Notes under the pieces: model-generated
Databases searched by the model: none
The model's input: only the letters and a program-made list of their open reading frames with translations
Told to the model about the DNA's origin: nothing
Made by a program: the position numbers and the translations under genes
In this document: in pieces, positions 43,366-51,775 of the stretch
Layout of the letters: the number at the start of each line of letters is the position of its first letter
Position numbering within the stretch: position 1 is the stretch's first letter
Assembly: GCA_947476925.1 (NCBI GenBank)
Contig: CANJSF010000007.1
Span: 1 to 64,000, forward strand
DNA from: Rhodospirillaceae bacterium
GTDB lineage: Bacteria > Pseudomonadota > Alphaproteobacteria > Rhodospirillales > Rhodospirillaceae
Reading direction: 5' to 3'
Length of the DNA: 64,000 nt

Positions 43366-44369
43366 ACGCAACAACCATGCGCGCGATGGCGGCCCAAGCG
43401 CCCGGTGTGCCGTCGGTGCTTCAACTCACACAACTCGCGATTCCTGTGCCTGGCGAGGGCCAAGCGCTGATGAAAGTTGCTTACGTTGGCATGAACCCGA
43501 TCGACGCCATGGCACGCGCCGGCAAGATCGATTTTATGCCCATCGCATGGCCGTTCGTTCCGGGCCTCGAGAAAACCGGAATCATCACCGCAGTTGGGCC
43601 CGGCGTCGACAACGCACTGATTGGCCAGCGTGTCATCGCGCGTTCTGAATTTGGTGGATACGCCGAATTTGCCACGGTCAAAGCCAAGCTACTTCTGAAA
43701 CTCGACCCACGCATTGATTTGAAAACCGGCTGCGCGTATCGCGGCTGCTCATTTACCGCTTGGCATGGTCTGCACAAAGCGGGCCGCATGCAAAAGGGCG
43801 AAACGGTGCTGGTACATTCAGCAGCGGGTGCCATTGGTATTATGGCCATGCAAATCGCCAAAGATGCAGGCTGTACGGTGATCGGTCTTTGCGGCGGGCC
43901 TGAGAAAGTAGCCTATGCCAAATCCTTCGGGGCTGATCATGTCTTCGATTATTTGGAAACTGATTGGCCCGAACGCGTGAAGGCCGCCACGCAAAACCGC
44001 GGCTGCGACGTGATTTTAGACGGCAATGGTGGTGCCAACGCCGAAAAAAATATCGCGCTGGCCGCGCCGTTAGGGCGCGTTGTTTACATCGGCGCCACTG
44101 CGGGCAGTTATCCGGCGCCCATTTCGATCCCCACACTGATATTCAAAAACATCAGCGTCGTGGGCATGAACTTAGCCCCCATTGAAGACCCGCCAGGAAG
44201 TGCCACCGACCGTGCCATTATTGATGCCGCTGCCACAGGCCGCTGGAAAGTGCCCATGAGCGAGGTCGTTGCGCTTGAAGACGTGGCCGATCTCCACGCC
44301 CGGCTCGAGTCTCGCCGTGTCGTGGGCCGGGCCGTCATTCGGGTGGGCGGCGACCTCGAGTCAGCATGA
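43362..44369 (+). CDS. Zinc-independent medium-chain dehydrogenase (quinone oxidoreductase-like)
   Basis: A cytoplasmic MDR-superfamily NADPH oxidoreductase of 335 residues. The N-terminal GroES-like domain has VAYVGMNPIDAMARAG and PFVPGLEKTGIITAVGPG. The cofactor site is VLVHSAAGAIGIMAMQIAKD, followed by VIGLCGGPEKVAYAKSFGAD. The zinc ligands of alcohol dehydrogenases are absent, as in quinone oxidoreductases. The start is TTG at 43362, overlapping the upstream TGA, because AAGGGG at 43350-43355 is well placed for it; an ATG at 43377 is too far from that site. It likely acts with the double-VOC protein in one route. Confidence 0.84.
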   Translation: MNATTMRAMAAQAPGVPSVLQLTQLAIPVPGEGQALMKVAYVGMNPIDAMARAGKIDFMPIAWPFVPGLEKTGIITAVGPGVDNALIGQRVIARSEFGGYAEFATVKAKLLLKLDPRIDLKTGCAYRGCSFTAWHGLHKAGRMQKGETVLVHSAAGAIGIMAMQIAKDAGCTVIGLCGGPEKVAYAKSFGADHVFDYLETDWPERVKAATQNRGCDVILDGNGGANAEKNIALAAPLGRVVYIGATAGSYPAPISIPTLIFKNISVVGMNLAPIEDPPGSATDRAIIDAAATGRWKVPMSEVVALEDVADLHARLESRRVVGRAVIRVGGDLESA

Positions 44370-44449
44370 TCTATCGCAACGTTCAAAGCCTTGAACGGCC
44401 TAGCGAATCCCCCTAGGGTTCGTGCCACTATAAGTACTGGGGCGGGCGC

Positions 44450-45169
44450 TTGAATTTCGAAATTTTCGTATTGGCGGGCACGGCGGCATCGGTGGGGTTA
44501 ATCCATACCGTCTTGGGCCCAGACCACTATTTACCGTTTATCGCTTTGGGGAAAGCGCGTGGCTGGAGCAAGTCGCGCACCCTCGGCCTGACGGCGCTGT
44601 GTGGCGTGGGCCACGTCATGGGCTCGATCATTCTAGGGCTGGTCGGCATTGCGTTCGGTGTTGGCGTCGCCAACCTTCAATCGGTTGAACAGGTGCGCGG
44701 TGATTGGGCCGGTTGGGCCATTCTGGCGTTCGGGCTGGCCTATGCGGTGTGGGGTTTGCGCCGCGCCCACAACAGCCATCATCACCATCATGTTCACGCC
44801 CACGCCGACGGCACGACACACATGCACGATCACGACCATCATCGCGATCACGCCCACCCCCACGAGCAACCGGCCGCCCCGATGGCGTCCACGACTCCAT
44901 GGGTGTTGTTTGTGATTTTTGTGTTCGGCCCATGCGAGCCGCTGATTCCGCTGCTGATGTACCCGGCGGCGGCTCACAATTGGTTTGCCATCGGCGTGGT
45001 CGTTGTCGTTTTCGCGGCCGTGACAATTTCAACGATGGTCGCCGTGGTGGGCCTGGCGCTGTCGGGCCTCAGTGTCGTCAACTTCAAGTCGCTCGAACGC
45101 CATGCCCATAGTTTGGCGGGTGGCGCAGTGGCGGCTTGCGGCGCGGCTATGGTGTTTTTGGGGCTTTAG
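44450..45169 (+). CDS. His-rich membrane transporter, UreH/NicO-like
   Basis: An integral membrane protein of 239 residues with about six helices. Helix 1 carries IHTVLGPDHYLPF, which recalls the H-x4-D-H signature of nickel/cobalt transporters. A cytoplasmic or periplasmic loop at about 105-145 is packed with histidine (five consecutive His plus several HxH and HDH), typical of metal-binding loops in RcnA-type efflux proteins. Nickel or cobalt export, or metal delivery, is the best guess. The start is TTG at 44450 with a GGGGCGGG stretch upstream. A TATAAG at 44429-44434 may be a -10 element, although no matching -35 was found. Confidence 0.75.
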   Translation: MNFEIFVLAGTAASVGLIHTVLGPDHYLPFIALGKARGWSKSRTLGLTALCGVGHVMGSIILGLVGIAFGVGVANLQSVEQVRGDWAGWAILAFGLAYAVWGLRRAHNSHHHHHVHAHADGTTHMHDHDHHRDHAHPHEQPAAPMASTTPWVLFVIFVFGPCEPLIPLLMYPAAAHNWFAIGVVVVVFAAVTISTMVAVVGLALSGLSVVNFKSLERHAHSLAGGAVAACGAAMVFLGL

Positions 45170-45258
45170 CGACTGTTTAGGCTGGTTGTCGGGGCTTCCC
45201 CCCGGCGAGTTGGCCGACTAGATTGTGAACATGTTTTTGAGTGAGGGAGGGTTTTTAA

Positions 45259-45537
45259 ATGACACTCGGCAGTACGACGATTAAGGGCAACTTGCGCCCG
45301 AAGTTTACCAAAGAAGAAGCGGCCTTCGTGAAGCAAGAACTGGCCGAGCAAATCGACCGCTACAAGAAAATTGTCGCCGAGCAAGAGGCGCTCACGCCCC
45401 AACGCGAGAAATGGGTGAAAGAGTTTTTAGAGCGCATCCAATCCCGTGGCTTCCACGTGCATGCCGGCATGAAGCGGACCATTCCGAAAAGCGAAATTCG
45501 CCCGCGCGACGGCCGCCCGCTTCAGGTCATTTTCTAA
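45259..45537 (+). CDS. Hypothetical 92-residue coiled-coil protein
   Basis: A small basic cytoplasmic protein with no family I recognise. Residues about 15-65 form a long charged helix (KEEAAFVKQELAEQIDRYKK, VAEQEALTPQREKWVKEFLE). The end is IPKSEIRPRDGRPLQVIF. It has a strong ribosome site (GAGGGAGGG, eight bases before ATG), which supports real expression. It lies 64 bases before the cupin gene on the same strand and may be co-transcribed with it. Confidence 0.65.
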   Translation: MTLGSTTIKGNLRPKFTKEEAAFVKQELAEQIDRYKKIVAEQEALTPQREKWVKEFLERIQSRGFHVHAGMKRTIPKSEIRPRDGRPLQVIF

Positions 45538-45601
45538 ATTTCAAAATCAATCGGCGCTGCTGAGCGTGCGCGCCACGTGTAGAATGTAAAGGAAACTACT
45601 C

Positions 45602-46609
45602 ATGCCTCGTCCACATATCGAGCCGTTCGTTGATCGTGATGTCGGCTTTAAAAAGCTCGGCCTGCCCGGATTCAAAAAGGGCATCCAGTATAAAATGCTG
45701 TCGATGGACAAGGAAAACGGCTCGTGCACCATGACGGTGCAATACGACGCCGGGTTTAAACAACCGCCGGGCTTTAGCTATTCGGAAATGGAGCTCTTCA
45801 TTATGGAAGGGCACCTGATGATTGGCGGCAAACGCTGCGAGAAGGGCACCTACATTTTCGCGCCTGCCGGAACGTCGCTGCCTGCCTTTTCGACCGATGA
45901 AGGCGCGCTCGGCCTGATTTTCTATAACTTTGGCCCGCCGTCATTCCAAGAATCTGACGCCGATCACCAAAACGCTGACAAGTCTCAACAGCGTAAAATG
46001 ATCAGCTCGTATGATGGCTTAGATTGGCAAGTACCTACGCTGTTTCCGCAAACCGCACCGGGCTGCCTGCTGAAAATTCTGCACCTCGACCCCAAAACAT
46101 TTGGGATGACGTTCTTGTATTGCATGGTGCCCGGCTTCTGGCAGGACAACATCAGCTACCACGATGTCGCCGAAGAGGCCTATCACATCTGGGGAACCAG
46201 CTGGATGATGCAGTTCGGCGATTTGCCCACGGGCGGCTACTTCTATCGCCCGGCTTACATCAACCACGGTTGCTTCAAGTCTGATCTGGGCATTCTTGCC
46301 ATTGGCCGCACTGACGGCGATTTGCACAACTACTTCCACCACGATCCATTCTCATCGCCTGAAGAAAACCATCATCGCGCAGCCGCTAAATTGGCCCGCA
46401 TGAAGCCGGCGCTGTACCAGTGGATTTTGACAAACGAGCACAACCACTTGCCGCACGACTTCGAATTCCCCGATGATACTTATTCGACCGAAGGCTACGA
46501 CTCAGGCATTCACATGCATGACGACGGCACCAGCCACGCCCATAAAGCCAACGGCGCGCACAGCCACCTGAACACGCCAAAAGTGTCGAAGAAGAAGAGC
46601 AAGAAGTAG
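45602..46609 (+). CDS. Bicupin-like protein with His-rich and Lys-rich tail
   Basis: A cytoplasmic cupin-fold protein of 335 residues. The first module has the cupin pattern around GFSYSEMELFIMEGHLMIGG, KGTYIFAPAGTSLPAF. The second has YHDVAEEAYHIWGTSW and the GGYFYRPAYINHG segment. This layout resembles DUF4437-like cupins. Metal ligands are probably His and Glu in these blocks. The C-terminus adds a histidine cluster (GIHMHDDGTSHAHKANGAHS) and ends KKKSKK. Such tails can bind metal or nucleic acid. AAAGGA lies eight bases before ATG. A bidirectional terminator follows 22 bases after the stop. Confidence 0.75.
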   Translation: MPRPHIEPFVDRDVGFKKLGLPGFKKGIQYKMLSMDKENGSCTMTVQYDAGFKQPPGFSYSEMELFIMEGHLMIGGKRCEKGTYIFAPAGTSLPAFSTDEGALGLIFYNFGPPSFQESDADHQNADKSQQRKMISSYDGLDWQVPTLFPQTAPGCLLKILHLDPKTFGMTFLYCMVPGFWQDNISYHDVAEEAYHIWGTSWMMQFGDLPTGGYFYRPAYINHGCFKSDLGILAIGRTDGDLHNYFHHDPFSSPEENHHRAAAKLARMKPALYQWILTNEHNHLPHDFEFPDDTYSTEGYDSGIHMHDDGTSHAHKANGAHSHLNTPKVSKKKSKK

Positions 46610-46631
46610 AATTATTCGGTATCACGTGATC

Positions 46632-46663
46632 AAAACGCCCGCTCGTGAGAGCGGGCGTTTTTA
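46632..46663. terminator. Bidirectional intrinsic terminator
   Basis: A 13-bp perfect stem (AAAACGCCCGCTC and its complement) with a four-base loop GTGA. The 5' arm starts with A residues and the 3' arm ends in T residues, so it can stop both the rightward cupin transcript and the leftward TonB-receptor transcript ending at 46677. Confidence 0.9.
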
Positions 46664-46676
46664 TTTGAATCTCCGC

Positions 46677-48611
46677 TTAAAAATCTGCGGCAATACTTGC
46701 TTCTACGCGGCGAGATTCGAAGGCGTTGATTTGGCCCGAGGCGCTGGGCGTGACGCTGAAGGTATTTGTGAGGTTGAGACCCTGGAGCCGGAACTTGATT
46801 GGCGTGTTATTGATTTTGGTCGTATAGCGCACGCCGGCATCAACCGTGATCGCGCCGTCAATGCGGTGGGCATTGCTGACGGTAATATAACGCGATGACA
46901 CGCTTTCAAGTTTAAGGTCCAGCGCCAACCCTTGCACCGCTTTGGGGCGATACTGAGCGTTGATGCGAATCAGGCGCGGGATCGGCCCCACCTCGGTTAA
47001 ATTGCCCGTTCCAATGCTGCTGCCAATGCGGGGTCGCAACGCCACGGCCCCGGCCACCAACGTGACTTCATCGGTCAGGCCTCCAGCCACCGACAACTCA
47101 ACGCCGCTGTGTCGATTTGTACCCAACTTCCGAAACAGCCGGCCTTGATCTAAACCGTAGTAAGGTTTGTCGATCACAAACGCGTCGGCCACCAACTGAA
47201 GCCCGTTGCGAATCTGATAACGCACGCCTGCATCGATTTGTCGTGTCAGTTCCGCCGGAACAGCCTCGTCGCGATTCACGGCATTTCCCGGCGCCGTGCC
47301 CAATTCCTCCAGGCCGCGCGCGTAGCTTGCGAAAACCGCAATGTCTGATGACACATATGCCGCAGCACCAGCGTTATAAAGCAACGGAGCCTTGCTCCCT
47401 TTCACGGACGCGACATTGGCTCGTGTAAGTGTGCGTTCATACTCTGATTTTTGCACCGCCATACTCAGTTGGCCAACTTGGCTCCACACACCCTCATAGG
47501 CCACGCCGCCCGTCACTTGGCGCGTCACGCTCAGGCTCGTTGTGCCCGGGTTGAACGTCGGCTCTGGGCGGTTTGGGATCGCGGTAATCAACACGGGCCC
47601 GAATTGGCGAAGGTCGCCGCCGCCAGAGGTGCTGCTGCGGTCACGCGCGCGCGTGTTGATAAAAAAGGTGTGACGGCGCACGCCTTCAGTAAATGTTTTC
47701 GACAGCCTGATCTCGCCCGATGTTGATGTCGTCGCGCGCCGTGGCGATTTCTCGATGGCGTAATTACCAACACCGTTTGCGTTGGTGTTCAGCACAAAAC
47801 CGGTGAACGATTGCGGCGTGATGTTCTCTGACCGAAAAAGCCCCGCCTGAATTTTCCAGTCATCAGCTAAGTCCCAATGGCTCACCGCGCCATAGTTATA
47901 AAGCCGGAATCCAAAGAACAGCCATTCGGGCGAGAACAGGTCTTGCTGGCGGTATTTTGGTGAATCGTTGTCGCCGATAAAAATGCGCGGCCGATCGCCG
48001 CCTGTGGCACTGGTGTTCGTCCCGCTCCAAAACGGGGTGAGGGAGAAATTCTCGTTGGGTGTCCAATGAGCCGTCAAGCTACCAGCATAGTTTCGGTCCC
48101 GCACCGCGACTAAGTGGGCGGCATTGCGCGAGTAACTAAAGCCCACCCCCACGCTGAGCACATCTTTCACGACAGGAATCTGCGTATCGACTTCGATCAA
48201 GGGGCGCGAGTACCCAAACACAGCGCCGTATCCAAGCAGCACGCTCGTGATCGGTTTTTGCCCTGGTGTGCGCAGCTCAAAATCCACCACCCCTGTTGGG
48301 GCTGGAAACGGATAACCCTGCGCGCTAATGCCCACGTGAATCACAGAGCCGCGCAAAAGGCGGTTATTGGGCGCCGAGGCTTGATCGAAGTACAGGCCGT
48401 TGATGCGCAAATTTCCCGCCTGACTGGGGTTAAAGCCGCGCGCGCTGGCCGAGGTATAGAGCCCAATCACTTCATTGCCGACAACCGAGCCAAAGGCATC
48501 GCCCGCTTGGGCAACGGCATTTTCGCTCGTCCGCTGGGCCTGTACGGGTTGGGCGAAGACACACGCTGAGGCGCACGCCGCCAGCAAATACCTGGTTGAA
48601 CTTTGAAACAC
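46677..48611 (-). CDS. TonB-dependent outer-membrane receptor
   Basis: An outer-membrane beta-barrel receptor of 644 residues for energised uptake of a bulky ligand. A Sec signal ends near QPVQAQRT. The plug domain covers about residues 30-150 (DAFGSVVGNEVIGLYTSASA, NLRINGLYFDQASAP). The barrel fills the rest and ends in the outer-membrane consensus phenylalanine (EASIAADF). The plug is shorter than usual and no clear TonB box is visible near the N-terminus. The ligand is unknown. It is read away from the second amine oxidase, with a 405-base gap between the starts. Confidence 0.85.
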   Translation of the reverse strand: MFQSSTRYLLAACASACVFAQPVQAQRTSENAVAQAGDAFGSVVGNEVIGLYTSASARGFNPSQAGNLRINGLYFDQASAPNNRLLRGSVIHVGISAQGYPFPAPTGVVDFELRTPGQKPITSVLLGYGAVFGYSRPLIEVDTQIPVVKDVLSVGVGFSYSRNAAHLVAVRDRNYAGSLTAHWTPNENFSLTPFWSGTNTSATGGDRPRIFIGDNDSPKYRQQDLFSPEWLFFGFRLYNYGAVSHWDLADDWKIQAGLFRSENITPQSFTGFVLNTNANGVGNYAIEKSPRRATTSTSGEIRLSKTFTEGVRRHTFFINTRARDRSSTSGGGDLRQFGPVLITAIPNRPEPTFNPGTTSLSVTRQVTGGVAYEGVWSQVGQLSMAVQKSEYERTLTRANVASVKGSKAPLLYNAGAAAYVSSDIAVFASYARGLEELGTAPGNAVNRDEAVPAELTRQIDAGVRYQIRNGLQLVADAFVIDKPYYGLDQGRLFRKLGTNRHSGVELSVAGGLTDEVTLVAGAVALRPRIGSSIGTGNLTEVGPIPRLIRINAQYRPKAVQGLALDLKLESVSSRYITVSNAHRIDGAITVDAGVRYTTKINNTPIKFRLQGLNLTNTFSVTPSASGQINAFESRRVEASIAADF

Positions 48612-49016
48612 TTCGATTGCCCCCTCGGCCGCCCTTCGGCGCGCAGCAGTCTTGTCTCTCGTATTTTGTTACTGCCGTCAAACCGCGCTTGGCCATTTGG
48701 CGGGTTTTGGTTTCCTCCACACTCCCCAAAATCCCCAAACGCGCTGTCCGCCGGGCGGCCGGTATAGCCAGTAAACAATTATTTTAACCGGAGGAGCCTG
48801 TCTGCCCGCCATCCGCTCTCCATCGCCGAGCGGCGTTGACCAGCCAATGTTGACGTCTAAACTCGGTCGACGCTGACGGGGAAATTAGGACGCGCCTATT
48901 GATTCTGGCCACCAGGGTCCGATGTGGGGTAGCGAAATAAAGCCCGGCGTCAATGACCTGGCCGAAGTGGTTGTTGGGCTACCGACAGCTCCGTTCAAGA
49001 ACGAGGAAGACAAAAC
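48612..49016. other. 405-base divergent intergenic region
   Basis: No convincing gene fits here. It separates the divergent TonB-receptor and amine-oxidase genes and should hold both promoters. The amine-oxidase side has a good candidate at 48836-48863. The receptor side begins with CCTCGGCCGCCCTTCGG, which is GC-rich, and I see no clear promoter in it. An ORF of 63 codons overlapping 48596-48787 looks like chance. Confidence 0.4.
48836..48863 (+). promoter_or_regulatory. Candidate sigma-70 promoter for second amine oxidase
   Basis: TTGACC, a 16-base spacer and TAAACT give a fair match to a housekeeping promoter. A second TTGAC lies inside the spacer. Transcription from here would leave about 145 bases of leader before the ATG at 49017, long enough to hold control elements, though none was recognised. 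Confidence 0.4.
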
Positions 49017-50504
49017 ATGACATTGAGTCGCCGACATATCATCCAGGCCGCGGCCATTGCCACTACGGCAGGGCCATTGATCCGCACTGGTCGCGCCAAG
49101 GCAGCGCAATCGGCCGACGTTGTTGTGATCGGCGCAGGTTTATCGGGTCTCAATGCCGCATGGATCATGAACGATGCGGGGCTCGATGTCGTGGTGCTGG
49201 AAGGGGCCTCACGCATTGGTGGGCGCGTGTGGACAGCGCACGATGCCGTGAACGCGCCCGACATGGGCGCCAGCCAAGTGGGGCCGTCGTACGCGCGCGT
49301 GCTAGATGCGTTGGACCGCCTGGGCCTGAAGTTGATCGACGAAGATCGCGCCATCATGCCGTTTACCTATCACCTCGATGGCCAACTCATTCGGGCCAAA
49401 GATTGGGCCGATCATCCGGTGAATAAAACGGTGGGTGCAGAACGCAAGATGGCGCCCATTTCGCTGGGCAGCGGGTTGTTGGCCAAAATCAACCCGATGA
49501 AAGAGCTTGATGATTGGCTGAAACCGGAAATGGCGCCGTACGACGTGTCCGTCGCCGAACTGCTGCGCAAAAACGGCACATCCCCTGCGGCCGAAAAACT
49601 GGCAGGGCTGACGCAGGAGCTTTGGTCCACTTCTGCATTAGGTATGATGCAAGAAGCCTTTCGCGGGGCCTACGAGGCAAAATTTTCAGGCGGCAGCAAT
49701 GCCTCACGGCCCGATCAGCAGCGGGTTGAAACCGCGCCCGTCATGGACAAGTGGCCCAAAAACATTGTGGGCGGAACCGACCAACTCCCCATTCGCATGG
49801 CCGCGCAGCTCAAACGCCCTGTCATGATGAATAAGATTGTCGGTGCCATCGATATGGATGACGGCGGTGCGGACGTCACGTGCATCGACGGCACCAAAGT
49901 TCGAGCCAAGTACGTGATCTCATGCGTGCCGTTCTCGCTGCTGCGCCATATCACCATCACACCCGAGCCCGATGCGCTGCATCGCAGTGCCATTGGCGAC
50001 ATGGGCTACGCCGAAACCACGCGCGCCTTTGCCACGATCAAAGAACCATTCTGGCAACAAGATGGTCTCGATCCATCGCTGTTTACCGATACGGCACTGC
50101 GCATGTTGTGGATGCTCGACAATCACACAGGCGCACCGAATGCCCCGACCAAAGGGCCGTTCCGCGCAATGTTTGTGATGACCTGGCGCACCGCCGAAAA
50201 CGTGGCGGCGCTCTCGCCCGAGCAGGCCTCAAAATTTCTGGTCGATGAACTGGCCCGCATCCGGCCGGCCTCAAAGGGCTTGGTCACCATCAACCGCTTT
50301 CACTCGTGGGGCCGCCAACCCTTGCAGCGTGGCTGCCGTCATATCTTCAAGCCAGGTCAAGTGACGGCGTTTGCCACCGACATGATCAAACCACACGCGC
50401 GCCTGCATTTCGCTGGCGAGCATACCCGCCGTCTTGAACAGGGCATGGAGTCTGCAATGGAATCGGGTGAGCGGGCGGCGATCGAAGTTTTGAGCCGCGC
50501 TTAA
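49017..50504 (+). CDS. Tat-exported flavin monoamine oxidase family protein, second copy
   Basis: An FAD amine oxidase-fold enzyme of 495 residues, paralogue of the one at 30208. Twin-arginine signal: LSRRHIIQAAAIATTAGP. FAD motif: VVVIGAGLSGLNAAWIMNDA with VVVLEGASRIGGRVW. C-terminal contact: FAGEHTRRLEQGMESAMESG. It differs from the first copy through most of the substrate domain, so the two probably oxidise different compounds. The divergent TonB receptor and the LysR gene downstream suggest uptake and control of the same substrate. It lies alone, not next to a SUMF1 gene. Confidence 0.88.
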   Translation: MTLSRRHIIQAAAIATTAGPLIRTGRAKAAQSADVVVIGAGLSGLNAAWIMNDAGLDVVVLEGASRIGGRVWTAHDAVNAPDMGASQVGPSYARVLDALDRLGLKLIDEDRAIMPFTYHLDGQLIRAKDWADHPVNKTVGAERKMAPISLGSGLLAKINPMKELDDWLKPEMAPYDVSVAELLRKNGTSPAAEKLAGLTQELWSTSALGMMQEAFRGAYEAKFSGGSNASRPDQQRVETAPVMDKWPKNIVGGTDQLPIRMAAQLKRPVMMNKIVGAIDMDDGGADVTCIDGTKVRAKYVISCVPFSLLRHITITPEPDALHRSAIGDMGYAETTRAFATIKEPFWQQDGLDPSLFTDTALRMLWMLDNHTGAPNAPTKGPFRAMFVMTWRTAENVAALSPEQASKFLVDELARIRPASKGLVTINRFHSWGRQPLQRGCRHIFKPGQVTAFATDMIKPHARLHFAGEHTRRLEQGMESAMESGERAAIEVLSRA

Positions 50505-50514
50505 GCGATCTGCG

Positions 50515-50733
50515 CTATTTCTTGATAATGCGGGTCATAAACGACCCCCACATTGTCGTTTCGGCCACACCGAGATCACGACCGAGTTCGGTCTCATCCG
50601 CCGGTGATCCTTTGGCCCCTGGGTGACCGGACGCGTACATCCGGCGTCCGGCCCAGGGTGCCAATGCCGAGTCCCCGGATTGAGGGGAAAGGAACTCGGC
50701 AGTGGGAGATGTGTTGGCGCTGTCGTTTGCCAT
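50515..50733 (-). CDS. Possible small hypothetical protein
   Basis: A 72-codon frame, weakly supported. In its favour are AGGA six bases before the ATG and a position divergent from the LysR gene, where small genes occur. The translation (PQSGDSALAPWAGRRMYASG, then ETELGRDLGVAETTMWGSFM) is not a low-complexity shadow, but no family is recognised. It ends 11 bases from the amine oxidase stop. It may be real or chance. Confidence 0.35.
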   Translation of the reverse strand: MANDSANTSPTAEFLSPQSGDSALAPWAGRRMYASGHPGAKGSPADETELGRDLGVAETTMWGSFMTRIIKK

Positions 50734-50780
50734 GCCCCTTCCTATGCAAATCTTATATATCGGGCAAACGAATTATTTGT

Positions 50781-50809
50781 GTCATTATCATCGAGTTTAC
50801 CGATATAAT
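50781..50809 (+). promoter_or_regulatory. Candidate promoter for LysR gene
   Basis: TATAAT at 50804-50809 is an exact -10 consensus in an AT-rich island that stands out from the GC-rich surroundings. A poor -35 (GTCATT) lies 17 bases upstream, so activation by a regulator, perhaps LysR itself, is plausible. The start codon is 33 bases further on. Confidence 0.45.
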
Positions 50810-50842
50810 GTGACAATTCCAAGACACGATAAGGGGTCTGCC

Positions 50843-51775
50843 ATGGATATGGGGCTGGTTCGCACGTTTCTAGAGGTTGTCGAGACGGGTAGTTTTATCC
50901 GCGCGGCCGAATCGCTGCATGTCACGCAGTCGACGGTTTCAGCACGTGTCAAAGAACTAGAGCTAGAGCTGAAGCAGTCGTTGTTTGTGCGCCGCAAATC
51001 GGGCGTGGTGCTGACGCCTGCGGGCAAACGTTTTCAACCGCACGCACAAACCATGATGCATGTGTTGCGTCAGGCGCGCCAAGACGTGGCATTGCCCGCT
51101 GAGTTACGCGCCATCATCAACATCGGCGCGCAGTATAGCTTGTGGCAACGCATCGCATTGGCCTGGATGGCTGATTATCGCGTCGCGCACCCCGAGGTGG
51201 CGGTACGAGCTGAAGCCGGCACGCCAGAATCGTTGATGAACCACTTAGCTGATGGCCTGCTCGATTTTGTGATTATGTATAGCCCCGAAGCGCGGCCGGG
51301 CTTTCAAATCGAGAAATTGATGGAAGAAATGTTGGTGATGGCCGCAACCCGTCCCGATCACCGCGGGCCCGCCGACCCTGACTATGTGTTTGTCGACTGG
51401 GGTCGCGACTTTGCCGCATGGCATTCAGACCAATTCCCCGACTTTGGTTCGCCGGGCTTGCACGTCAGCTTAGGCGCACTGGGTCTCAGCTATATTCTGG
51501 CCCGTGGCGGGGCTGGGTTTTTCCCGCGCCGCTTGGTCGCTGCCGATGTTGCCGCCGGGCGGTTACACCTGATTGGCGGCATGCCAGAGTTTTTGCGACC
51601 AGCGCACATTATCTATCCAACCGAGTCCGGCAACGAAGCAGCTGCGCAGGCGCTTGAGTCGTTGCGCGATGCGGTACGGCTTGATCGCGCTGCTATGATG
51701 CAGGTTAATACGCCGCCTGAACCGGCTCACGCGCCTCGGCGAGGTCGCGTTCGTTCAGTTGGTAGCGCAGGATAA
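50843..51775 (+). CDS. LysR-family transcriptional regulator
   Basis: A DNA-binding regulator of 310 residues. Residues 1-60 form the winged helix-turn-helix (LVRTFLEVVETGSFIRAAES, VTQSTVSARVKELE). The effector domain follows from about residue 90. The length is typical. ATG 50843 has AAGGGG six bases upstream, so the longer frame from 50702 is rejected. It lies between the amine oxidase and the GPH-type carrier and may control either. Its 3' end overlaps that convergent carrier gene by 71 bases, which implies antisense contact between the two messages. Confidence 0.9.
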   Translation: MDMGLVRTFLEVVETGSFIRAAESLHVTQSTVSARVKELELELKQSLFVRRKSGVVLTPAGKRFQPHAQTMMHVLRQARQDVALPAELRAIINIGAQYSLWQRIALAWMADYRVAHPEVAVRAEAGTPESLMNHLADGLLDFVIMYSPEARPGFQIEKLMEEMLVMAATRPDHRGPADPDYVFVDWGRDFAAWHSDQFPDFGSPGLHVSLGALGLSYILARGGAGFFPRRLVAADVAAGRLHLIGGMPEFLRPAHIIYPTESGNEAAAQALESLRDAVRLDRAAMMQVNTPPEPAHAPRRGRVRSVGSAG

